Shown here piece after piece: positions 38,351 through 45,506 of a stretch of 64,000 bases of DNA; position 1 is the stretch's first letter; every line of letters begins with the position of its first letter. The stretch lies in contig NZ_JAIVFL010000001.1 of NCBI RefSeq assembly GCF_022760805.1, positions 2,046,001-2,110,000 on the forward strand. The letters are read 5' to 3'. The stretch comes from Candidatus Mycolicibacterium alkanivorans (GTDB lineage Bacteria > Actinomycetota > Actinomycetes > Mycobacteriales > Mycobacteriaceae). The position numbers and the translations under genes were made by a program. The notes beneath the pieces were generated by a model, which saw nothing but the letters and a program-made list of their open reading frames with translations, ran no database searches and was not told the origin of the DNA.

Positions 38351-38417
38351 AAGCCTCTGACCTGGGGATATGCCCTCACAGCAAACTCGCCGGCCACTAC
38401 CTGAGGCAAAGTTCGCG

Positions 38418-38440
38418 TTACACTTCTGGTGAGAGTGTAA
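38418..38440. promoter_or_regulatory. Late-operator candidate, copy 1
   Basis: TTACACT-N9-AGTGTAA, a perfect 7-bp inverted repeat with the same geometry as copy 2 at 38645-38667. The left arm includes TACACT, a TANNNT -10-like hexamer. Confidence 0.55.
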
Positions 38441-38507
38441 ACAAACTCAATCCGCTGACCCGAGATCGAGCGGCCGTCGCCGCAACATTTCCAAGGGTCA
38501 GCAGGCG

Positions 38508-38642
38508 ATGGTCGTCGCGAAAGCCATGCGCCTCAACGGTGTTAAGAAACTTAACACTCGCCAAGCAGCATCCGAGAGGTTTCTGCGTGCGGCGCGGGAG
38601 AACGATTGGCGGATTCCGCCATTCGCTCCAGTCCTCCCGTAG
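38508..38642 (+). pseudogene. Remnant ORF upstream of terminase (possible small terminase-like)
   Basis: The frame is open from 38433, without a start until ATG 38508, and reads RRNISKGQQAMVVAKAMRLN and SERFLRAARENDWRIPPFAP before TAG. The SKGQQAM.VA pattern resembles the beginning of HTH proteins in actinobacterial elements. The missing start suggests a truncated gene in the place where a small terminase would be expected. Confidence 0.35.
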
Positions 38643-38644
38643 GT

Positions 38645-38667
38645 TTACACTTCAGGCGGAGGTGTAA
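38645..38667. promoter_or_regulatory. Late-operator candidate, copy 2, over the terL ribosome-binding site
   Basis: TTACACT-N9-GGTGTAA, inverted repeat (6 of 7) with the GGAGG Shine-Dalgarno inside and the terL GTG one base after it. A protein bound here would block entry to the head operon. Copy 1 lies 227 bp upstream. Confidence 0.6.
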
Positions 38668-38668
38668 C

Positions 38669-40120
38669 GTGCGTGCTGGGCCTAAGCGGGAAGTGCAGGC
38701 GCCGCCGCTGACCTTCGACGGCTGGCCGGCCGCCCGGGCGCGGCGCCGCACGAAGTTCATCGGCGAATACCTGGTGTGCCCGCGCGGCCGGGGCGCCAAC
38801 GAGCCGTTCCGGCTGCGGCCGTTCCAGCGGGAGATCATCGCGGGCGCGTTCACGCCGGGCGTCCGCTCCGCCCTCGTCAGCGTCCCGCGAGCCAACGGCA
38901 AGTCCATGCTGGCCGCCGCGCTCGGCATCGCAGAGCTGTTCGTCGGCCCGCCGTCCGCCGAGGTGCTGTGCGTGGCGTCCGACGCGAGGCAGGCGGCGAT
39001 CATCCTCAAGTACGCGCGCCGCATGATCGAACTCAACCCGGTGCTGGCCGAGCGGACCCAAATCTTCGCCGACCGCCTGTACGTGCCGCAGAACGACGCC
39101 ATGCTACTGCCGTTGCCGGCCGAGCCGGGAGCGTTGCACGGCCACGACCCGAGTCTGCTGATCGTCGACGAACTGCATGTGGTGACCGAGCAGGTGTGGG
39201 AGGCGGTCACCTCCGTGTCCGGTAAGAGACCGGAGTCGTTGACGCTGGCGATCTCCACCCCGGCGAGCACACCCGACAGTGTGATGTGGGCGTTGGTGGA
39301 GCACGGCCGCCGCGGTGATGATCCGTCGTTCTTCTTCCGCGAGTACTGCGCGCCGGCCGGCTGCGCGACTGATGACCGTAAGGCGTGGCGGGTGGCGAAC
39401 CCGGCGTTGGCGTGCCGGAACCCGTTCCTGGCCGAGGATGGACTCGAGGCGGCCCGGCGCACGATCCGCGAGCCGGTGTTCCGGCAGCTGCGCCTCGGGC
39501 AGTGGGTGACCGGTGTCGATCAGTGGTTGCCGTTCGGCAGCTGGGACGCCTGCAGGGCCGGCCGCGATGTCGGGATCGGGGAACGGGTCGTCCTCGGCTT
39601 CGACGGGTCCGCGTCCGGCGATAGCACGGCGATCGTCGGCTGCACCCTGTCCGGGCACCTGTTCCTGGTCGGCCTGTGGGAGAACCCGGGCTTCCCGTCG
39701 TGGCGGGTGCCGCGCGACGAGGTCGACGCCGCCGTCGATCTGGCGTTCGCCAGATACGACGTGGCCGAGTTGGCGTGCGATCCGTGGGGCTGGCGTTCCG
39801 AGGTGGAGACGTGGGCGCACCGGCACGGGGAGCGACGGGTGCTGGAGTGGAACACCGCCGCACCGCAGCGCATGGCACCCGCGACGGACCGGCTGTATCA
39901 GGCGGTGGTGACCCGCGCGGTGACCCACGACGGGGATCCGGGTTTGGCCGCGCACATGGCGCACGCGGTGGCGAAGACCACGGCTCAGGGTGATCTGATC
40001 GCGAAGGACAAGCGCGGAAGTCCACGCAAGATCGACGCGGCGATCGCGGCGATCGTGGCGTTCGACCGGGCGGCCTGGCATCAAACCAAATCACGGAAAC
40101 GGACGAGGAGCTTCGTGTGA
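38669..40120 (+). CDS. Terminase large subunit
   Basis: 483 residues. ATPase motor: Walker A-like PRANGKS (73-79), Walker B LLIVDEL with Asp167/Glu168, coupling motif AISTPAS. Nuclease: Asp312 in LGFDGSASGD, CDPWGW and the final KIDAAIAAIVAFDRA. Packages DNA into the element's own heads. GTG start next to a GGAGG Shine-Dalgarno; its stop overlaps the portal GTG. Confidence 0.92.
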   Translation: MRAGPKREVQAPPLTFDGWPAARARRRTKFIGEYLVCPRGRGANEPFRLRPFQREIIAGAFTPGVRSALVSVPRANGKSMLAAALGIAELFVGPPSAEVLCVASDARQAAIILKYARRMIELNPVLAERTQIFADRLYVPQNDAMLLPLPAEPGALHGHDPSLLIVDELHVVTEQVWEAVTSVSGKRPESLTLAISTPASTPDSVMWALVEHGRRGDDPSFFFREYCAPAGCATDDRKAWRVANPALACRNPFLAEDGLEAARRTIREPVFRQLRLGQWVTGVDQWLPFGSWDACRAGRDVGIGERVVLGFDGSASGDSTAIVGCTLSGHLFLVGLWENPGFPSWRVPRDEVDAAVDLAFARYDVAELACDPWGWRSEVETWAHRHGERRVLEWNTAAPQRMAPATDRLYQAVVTRAVTHDGDPGLAAHMAHAVAKTTAQGDLIAKDKRGSPRKIDAAIAAIVAFDRAAWHQTKSRKRTRSFV

Positions 40121-41454
40121 GCGCGCAGATACCGATCGACTTGGAAACGTTGCTGATGAAGTTGGACGAGCCGCAAGCACGGTACGCCGAGCTGGACGCC
40201 TATTACACAGGGATGCAGGCGCTTTCGTTTCTGTCGCCGGAGGCGCGGACGGCTTTGGGTGGCCGGTTCGGGCGGATGGCAAGCAATATTCCGCGGCTTG
40301 CGGTGACCGCTCTCGCCGAGCGGCTGCGGATCACCGGGTTCTCCGATCCCGGGCTGTGGGCCGATTGGGTGCGCAACGATATGGATCAGCTCGCCGGCGT
40401 GGCGCATCGTGAGGCGCTGCAGCTCGGCGATGCGTTCGTGATCGTGTGGGCCGATCAGTCCGGCCGGCCGAAGGTCACGATCGAGTCGGCGAAACAGGTT
40501 GCGGCGCAAACCGATCCGGGGACGCGGCGGATCATGGCGGCGGTGAAACGGTGGGAGACCAAGACCACCACCGAGGCTGTCTGGTATGGGCCGGACCGGA
40601 TCGTGCGGTACCGGGCGGACCAGACGGGGGCGACGATCCACGGTTTCCGCGCGGTCGAGGAGCTGGTCAATCCGCTCGGCGAGGTGCCGGTCGTCGCGAT
40701 CCGCAACACCGGCAGGATCCTGGAGGATCGTGGCGCATCGGAGCTCGACGACCTGATGCCGCTGGTCGACGGGCTGAACAAGACTTTGGCCGACATGCTG
40801 GTGGCGTCGGAGTACACGGCCCGGCCGCGTCGCTGGGCTACGGGGATCGAGCTGGTCGAGGACCCTGTGCTCGACGCGGCGGGTAACGAGACGGGTGAGA
40901 CGGTCGAGGTCAATCCGATCCCGGAAGGTGCGCGGGCGATGATCAGTGAGAACGAGACCGCGAAGTTCGGGCAGCTGCCGGGCGCGGACCTGTCCGGGTA
41001 TGAGACGGCGGTGAAGGTGCTGCTCGGTCAGATCGAGGCTGTGTCCACCCTGCCGTCGCACTATCTGGGTGTGTTGTCGGATCAGCCGGCGTCGGCGGAT
41101 GCTCTGCGGGCGGCCGAGGCTAGCCTGACCGCCCGCGCGGAGGCCCGTCAGGCCACGTTCGGCCGGGCTTGGGAGCAGGTTGCGAAGCTGATGGTCGCGA
41201 TCGGCACGGGCCGCGATCCGCAGTTGATCGACGACATCCGGGTGCAGTGGGCTGATGCCAGTACCCGATCGGTCGCGCAGGAGTCCGACGCGGTGGTGAA
41301 GTTGTTTGCGGCCGGCTTGTTGCCGCGTGACTACGCGCTGCAGCGCCTGGGCTACAGCGATGACGTGATCGCGTCGATGACGTCGTCGTCATCGGCCGGA
41401 CCGCGAGCGTTGGACTACTTCAACCCGGCGAAGGGAATGCCGAATGTCTTCTGA
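40117..41454 (+). CDS. Portal protein (SPP1 Gp6-like)
   Basis: 445 residues of the phage portal family: YAELDAYYTGMQALSFLSPE, NIPRLAVTALAERLRITGF, then the stem region VSTLPSHYLGVLSDQPASAD. Forms the dodecameric channel at one vertex of the head. GTG overlaps the terL stop; the end overlaps the scaffold gene by 11 nt. Confidence 0.9.
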   Translation: MSAQIPIDLETLLMKLDEPQARYAELDAYYTGMQALSFLSPEARTALGGRFGRMASNIPRLAVTALAERLRITGFSDPGLWADWVRNDMDQLAGVAHREALQLGDAFVIVWADQSGRPKVTIESAKQVAAQTDPGTRRIMAAVKRWETKTTTEAVWYGPDRIVRYRADQTGATIHGFRAVEELVNPLGEVPVVAIRNTGRILEDRGASELDDLMPLVDGLNKTLADMLVASEYTARPRRWATGIELVEDPVLDAAGNETGETVEVNPIPEGARAMISENETAKFGQLPGADLSGYETAVKVLLGQIEAVSTLPSHYLGVLSDQPASADALRAAEASLTARAEARQATFGRAWEQVAKLMVAIGTGRDPQLIDDIRVQWADASTRSVAQESDAVVKLFAAGLLPRDYALQRLGYSDDVIASMTSSSSAGPRALDYFNPAKGMPNVF

Positions 41455-41890
41455 CCCGACCGAGGCCGAGGAAACGGGCGCTGAGAGCCCTGTAGACGAA
41501 CGAACCGACCACCCCGAGGGTGATCGTATGGGGGAGCCTCCCGCGGAAACGCAGGGCGACGATCGGGGCTCGTTTCCGCGCGCATATGTCGAGCGGCTGC
41601 GTGACGAGAACGCGAAGTACCGTCAGCGGGCTCAACATGCCGATGACCTTGCTCGGCGCCTGTTCACCGAGCTGGTCCGCTCGACCGGCCGGCTCGCCGA
41701 TCCCGATGATCTGCCCTACGACCCGGAGTTGCTCGACGACCCGGACAAGCTGACGGCGGCGATCGGAGCGCTGATCGAGCGCCGCCCGCATTACGCGGCG
41801 CGCCGGCCGTCCGGTGATGTCGGGCAGGGCGCGAAGCCGGGCGCGGGGAAGGTTGATCTGGCGGCGATCCTCCGTCAGCGGGCCGGCTAG
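41444..41890 (+). CDS. Scaffolding-like protein
   Basis: 148 residues: acidic, disordered N-terminus (AEETGAESPVDERTDHPEGD), coiled-coil-like RAYVERLRDENAKYRQRAQH, and basic C-terminus ending AAILRQRAG. This is the typical composition of actinophage scaffolds encoded between portal and capsid. No protease partner is visible. Confidence 0.7.
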   Translation: MSSDPTEAEETGAESPVDERTDHPEGDRMGEPPAETQGDDRGSFPRAYVERLRDENAKYRQRAQHADDLARRLFTELVRSTGRLADPDDLPYDPELLDDPDKLTAAIGALIERRPHYAARRPSGDVGQGAKPGAGKVDLAAILRQRAG

Positions 41891-41904
41891 GTACCCCTCC
41901 GGGG

Positions 41905-41910
41905 TATGAT
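41905..41910 (+). promoter_or_regulatory. Candidate promoter -10 for the capsid gene
   Basis: TATGAT is close to the consensus and lies in the 103-bp gap before the capsid gene, directly after a short stem (TACCCC-TCC-GGGGTA, 41891-41906). No clear -35. Could boost capsid expression. Confidence 0.4.
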
Positions 41911-41993
41911 GAAGGCGTAGCGCCCGGCGCGCACCCCGGTTGTCCTGGTGACACAGGTAGATCCCATTCCCTTGTCACAGAACGGACATCCCC

Positions 41994-43148
41994 ATGGCTG
42001 AGACAACTTCCACCGCGCCCGAGTTGCTTGCAGAGCAGGTTGCGTCGCTGTTGGTTCAACCCCTCGAAGCAGCCTCCGTGGTGCTGTCCAGCGGCCCGCG
42101 GATCTTCGACACCGCCGGCGTGCTGCGCGTCCCGAAGATCGCCGGCTCCGATCCGGTGAACTACGTCGCCGAGGCCGGCCTGATCGACTCCACCCACTCG
42201 ACCGCGTTCGACGAGGTCGTGCTGATGCCGACCGAACGCAAGTCGATTAAGGTAATCGAAAGGTACACAAGGGAATTGGTGCGCCAGTCCGTGGTCGGCA
42301 TCGACTCCGTCCTGCAGAACCGCCTCGTGAAGGTCGTCAGTGATCAGCTCGATCAGGCTCTGCTGACCGGGGCCGGCACGGACACCTCCGAGCAGCAGGT
42401 GATCACCGTCAACGGCACCCCGACCGGCGGCACGTTCACCGTGTCCTACCGCGGTGTGGCGTCGGGAAACATCGCGTTCAACGCCGCCTCCTCCGCAGTG
42501 CAGACCGCTTTGCAGGCGGTCTCGACGATCGGGGCCAGCAACGCCACCGTGGCCGGGTCGGCGGGCGGCCCGTACACCGTCACCTTCGCCGGCGCGCTGG
42601 CCAACCTGAACGTGCCGCAGATGACCGCGGACGGTGCGCTGCTGACCGGCGGCACCGACATGAGCGTGACCGTGACCACCACAGTGCATGGTGAGGCCGG
42701 CAAGGGCATCACCGGTTTGACCAAGCAGGCCGGCGTGCAGACCGGGACGCTCGACGTCACCAACGCCGACTCACTGCTCACCGCGATCGGGCAGGCCGTC
42801 GCCGCCGAGGTCACACCGAACCGGTGGTTCATCTCCGGCGCCGACTTCATCGCGCTCCGCAAACTCAAGGAGCAGACCGGGTCGGCGAAATACCTGCTGG
42901 AGTCCGACGTCACCTCCGGCCCCACCTACCGGATGTTCGGTATCGGGGTCACACCGACGAACAAACTGCCTACGGGCACAGCGGTTTTGGTTGACATGAG
43001 TCAGGTGGCGGTGGCCCGCGACGTCGCCCCCAGCGTCACGATCCTCACCGAACGCTACGCCGAGTACGACGAGATCGGCATCCGGGTGACCACCCGCTAC
43101 GACTTGGGTGTTTTGCAGCCGGCTGCCGTGATCGTGCTGACCGCCTGA
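41994..43148 (+). CDS. Major capsid protein, HK97 fold with inserted domain
   Basis: 384 residues. N-terminal arm and P-domain (VPKIAGSDPVNYVAEAGLID, VRQSVVGIDSVLQNRLVKVV), A-domain C-terminal part (TRYDLGVLQPAAVIVLTA). Residues about 133-232 form an extra beta-rich, Ala/Thr/Gly-rich domain (GTPTGGTFTVSYRGVASGNI and ADGALLTGGTDM) between LLTGAGT and KGITGL, a loop position on the outer surface. Similar domains occur in actinophage virion proteins. Confidence 0.85.
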   Translation: MAETTSTAPELLAEQVASLLVQPLEAASVVLSSGPRIFDTAGVLRVPKIAGSDPVNYVAEAGLIDSTHSTAFDEVVLMPTERKSIKVIERYTRELVRQSVVGIDSVLQNRLVKVVSDQLDQALLTGAGTDTSEQQVITVNGTPTGGTFTVSYRGVASGNIAFNAASSAVQTALQAVSTIGASNATVAGSAGGPYTVTFAGALANLNVPQMTADGALLTGGTDMSVTVTTTVHGEAGKGITGLTKQAGVQTGTLDVTNADSLLTAIGQAVAAEVTPNRWFISGADFIALRKLKEQTGSAKYLLESDVTSGPTYRMFGIGVTPTNKLPTGTAVLVDMSQVAVARDVAPSVTILTERYAEYDEIGIRVTTRYDLGVLQPAAVIVLTA

Positions 43149-43462
43149 TGCCGATCGTGACGGGCGGTGATGTCGCCGCGTTCCTCGGGCAGGGCAGCGA
43201 CACGCTGCTGGTCTCCATGTGCGACGAAACCGTGCCGATCATCACCGCGATGGTCTCCTCCTACACCCGAGGTAGGGGGTTCGTCGCGGGTGAGCCCGAC
43301 GACGAGCTGGCCGCCGTGATCATCTGCGCCTCGGCCAGGCTGGCCGCCAACCCCGAGCAGATCCCCACCAGGGTCGGGTCGGTGGAGGTCCGTGGCGGGT
43401 TCAACGGGTTCAGCTTGGCCGAGTTGTTCATCCTCAACCGGTATCGGGTGCGGGCGCTGTGA
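43148..43462 (+). CDS. Head-tail connector (adaptor) protein
   Basis: 104 residues of the phage connector type: TGGDVAAFLGQGSDTLLVSM, CASARLAANPEQIPTR and FSLAELFILNRYRVRAL. ATG overlaps the capsid stop (TGATG). Likely joins the portal at the neck. Confidence 0.7.
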   Translation: MPIVTGGDVAAFLGQGSDTLLVSMCDETVPIITAMVSSYTRGRGFVAGEPDDELAAVIICASARLAANPEQIPTRVGSVEVRGGFNGFSLAELFILNRYRVRAL

Positions 43463-43836
43463 TCTACCACGACAGCATCGAGGTGGCGACGGAGGCCCCC
43501 TACGATCCGCCCCAATATGACGAGGCCGGCGGGGAACTCTTTACCACAGTCGTCGTAACGGTTGCCGGTGAAGTGTTCCCACTCGACACCGAGCAGGCGC
43601 TTGATGTCGGTGCCGGTGTCGTCACCTCCCGGTACCGGATGGTCCTGGCGCCCCGCGTCGACATCCCGCCCCGCATCGGCAACCAGCTGCGTCTGGGATG
43701 GGGGATGTTCGGACTCGACCCGGTGAACCCGTTCTCCTACAACAGTGGCCTGCTGGTCGACGGCACCGTGGAGCGGCATATGCTGCGCGGCCGGCTGCAC
43801 CATTACGAGCTGATCACCAAAAGCGTCCTGGCGTGA
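43459..43836 (+). CDS. Head closure (stopper) protein
   Basis: 125 residues, beta-rich (EVFPLDTEQALDVGAGVVTS, RYRMVLAPRVDIPPR), at the place of the neck stopper gene. GTG overlaps the previous stop. It is the last gene of the head module; the next expected genes (tail completion, tail tube) are absent, and attR follows 115 bp later. Confidence 0.65.
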   Translation: MIYHDSIEVATEAPYDPPQYDEAGGELFTTVVVTVAGEVFPLDTEQALDVGAGVVTSRYRMVLAPRVDIPPRIGNQLRLGWGMFGLDPVNPFSYNSGLLVDGTVERHMLRGRLHHYELITKSVLA

Positions 43837-43840
43837 TCTG

Positions 43841-43870
43841 TGCCCACACCGTGCCCACAATCTGCCCACA
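43841..43870 (+). promoter_or_regulatory. Candidate integrase arm sites, right end (3 copies)
   Basis: TGCCCACA at 43841, 43852 and 43863, each 11 bp apart, matching the pair at the left end. Next to them GTTACAGGTAAC (43871-43882) is a palindrome. Confidence 0.6.
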
Positions 43871-43951
43871 GTTACAGGTAACTAGCGTGAACAACAGTGA
43901 TGTGTTTTAGCTGGTGGACGCCACGTAAACGCGCCCAACAGCACCGGAAAT

Positions 43952-43977
43952 ATGGTTCGAGTCCATCCGGGGGAGCA
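43952..43977 (+). repeat. Right attachment core (attR), 26 bp
   Basis: Exact repeat of the tRNA-Asn 3' segment at 32667-32692. It is not a tRNA gene by itself because the acceptor 5' strand, D-arm and anticodon arm are missing. Confidence 0.9.
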
Positions 43978-44120
43978 GCATCTCACGCTTGGCACCGCCG
44001 GACTGGGTTCCGCACCGGCGGCGAACGCCTCGTGCGCCTCCTTCTTCGGGATTGGCATCGGGTCCGTATTGGGGCGGCGGCCTGACCATCTCCATCGGCG
44101 GCCAGCCGTTGGCGAAACCC

Positions 44121-45338
44121 TCACCAGTTGAATGCCTGCAGGACAACAGTTCCCAGGCACAGCAGCACGCCGAGGTACGGGATCGCCGCAGGGACATTGA
44201 TGTACCCCTGGTGATCGCGGTGGCGCCGCTTGATGACGATCAGCGAGGCGTTCACCAGGGTGAAGATGATGAGCACGAGCAGGCTGGTGAGTTGGGCCAG
44301 CGACACCAGTGGCAGCAGTGCCGTGCCGATGATCATTGCGGTTATCACGACGAGTGTGGCGATCACCGGCGTCTGGTACGCACCGTGCACGCGGGCGAAC
44401 CTGCTGTGGATCCAGCCCTCCTTGGCCAGTCCGTAGAGAATGCGCGAGCCCATGATGATCTGCACGATCACGCCGTTCATCGCGGCGGTCATCCCGATGA
44501 GGCTGAGGAAAACCCCGTGGCTTGCCCCGCCCCGCTCGAAAACCAGCGTCAGCGGTGCTTCACTGGCCGCGAGTTCGGCCGGGGACACCAGAGTCGTCGA
44601 GACCACAACAACCAGCAGGTACAGCACAGTGGAGGCCAGCAGCGCGAACAGGATGGCCAGCGGCATGGTGCGGCTGGGTCGCTTGACTTCCTCGGAGACA
44701 TTGACCATGTCCTCGAACCCGATGAAGGCATAGAAAGCCAGGAACGCGCCGGTGAAGACGCCGCCGATGCCGACCGCCGGGTCGATCGCCAGCAAGTGGC
44801 CAACATCGATGTGCGCGAACGCGTTCCGTCCGACCCAGATGACCAGCACCAGGCCGAGCACCTCCAAGCCGGTGAGCACTGCGGCCATCGTCGCCGACTC
44901 GCCTATTCCCTTGATCGCGACCGCCCCGATCACCACGAGCAGGCCCACGCTGCCCACGATGGTCGGAACCGCGACGAACGAGTTCAGATAGCCCGCGAAG
45001 CCCTGTGCCAGTGCCGCCGCCGAAGCGACACCGCCGCCGACCATCGTCAGGCCGATCGCCGTTGAGAGCCGGCGCTTACCGAACGCGCGGTGCAGGTACA
45101 CCGAGACGCTGGCGCTGACGGGATAGCGGCCCGCGAGTTCCATGTAGGACAACGCGGTGACCGCGGCGGTGACCATGGCGATGAGGAACGCCAGCGTGGT
45201 GCTGTGCCCGGCGAAGCCCGCCACCTTGCCGACGAGCACATAGATGCCGGCGCCCACGATGTTGCCGAGGCCGTACAGAGTGACCAGGGGCAGCCCGAGA
45301 GACCGGTTCAGCTTGGCGTTGTCGCCCCCGGCGCCCAC
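44121..45338 (-). CDS. APC-family amino acid permease
   Basis: 405 residues with about eleven membrane spans. Start of transport core GLPLVTLYGLGNIVGAGIYV and the conserved FYAFIGFEDMVNVSEEVKRP identify the APC superfamily. Substrate not predictable; cationic amino acids are plausible by resemblance. First host gene after attR. GTG start. The 143 bp between attR and its stop hold nothing recognisable. Confidence 0.8.
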   Translation of the reverse strand: MGAGGDNAKLNRSLGLPLVTLYGLGNIVGAGIYVLVGKVAGFAGHSTTLAFLIAMVTAAVTALSYMELAGRYPVSASVSVYLHRAFGKRRLSTAIGLTMVGGGVASAAALAQGFAGYLNSFVAVPTIVGSVGLLVVIGAVAIKGIGESATMAAVLTGLEVLGLVLVIWVGRNAFAHIDVGHLLAIDPAVGIGGVFTGAFLAFYAFIGFEDMVNVSEEVKRPSRTMPLAILFALLASTVLYLLVVVVSTTLVSPAELAASEAPLTLVFERGGASHGVFLSLIGMTAAMNGVIVQIIMGSRILYGLAKEGWIHSRFARVHGAYQTPVIATLVVITAMIIGTALLPLVSLAQLTSLLVLIIFTLVNASLIVIKRRHRDHQGYINVPAAIPYLGVLLCLGTVVLQAFNW

Positions 45339-45385
45339 CCGCAGAGTGTATGCACTCCCAGCGCCGGAGAATCAGTGCGAGTTGA

Positions 45386-45480
45386 GAACCGCATGCAGGG
45401 GCTCACGGTGGTGCCGATCAGGGCGACGCCGAGCAGGATGAAGTCGTGTGACCACTGGAAGTGAGGGACGACGAGGCTGG
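45386..45480 (-). pseudogene. Fragment of an NRAMP-type metal transporter
   Basis: Translation SLVVPHFQWSHDFILLGVAL continuing IGTTVSPCMRF resembles the TM6 region of bacterial NRAMP-like transporters (AxIGTTIxPWMQF). It has neither start nor flanking NRAMP sequence, so it is a short relic between the permease and the MFS gene. Confidence 0.5.
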
Positions 45481-45506
45481 TGGGCCTCGCCCGGCGCCAA
45501 GGGCGG

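Larger units (their letters stand above)
32667..43977. mobile_element. Integrated phage-satellite-like element (cf-PICI-like) in tRNA-Asn
   Basis: The unit between equivalent points of the 26-bp core repeats is 11,285 bp. It holds integrase, XRE repressor, excisionase-like gene, primase-polymerase, ATPase, putative iteron origin, HNH nuclease, TerL, portal, scaffold, capsid and two neck proteins. Genes in the right-facing part are tightly packed with ATGA/GTGA overlaps. There is no tail, tape-measure, holin, endolysin or head protease. The composition fits a capsid-forming satellite that needs a helper's tails and lysis; a deletion-derived defective prophage is the alternative. Confidence 0.85.

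Noticed and set aside
43952..43977. Second tRNA-Asn copy
   Set aside because: Only the 3' 26 bp are present; the other arms and the acceptor 5' strand are missing, so it is an attachment core.
32667..43977. Complete temperate prophage
   Set aside because: Tail, tape-measure, lysis and maturation-protease genes are absent and the left part has no room for them; the satellite reading fits better.
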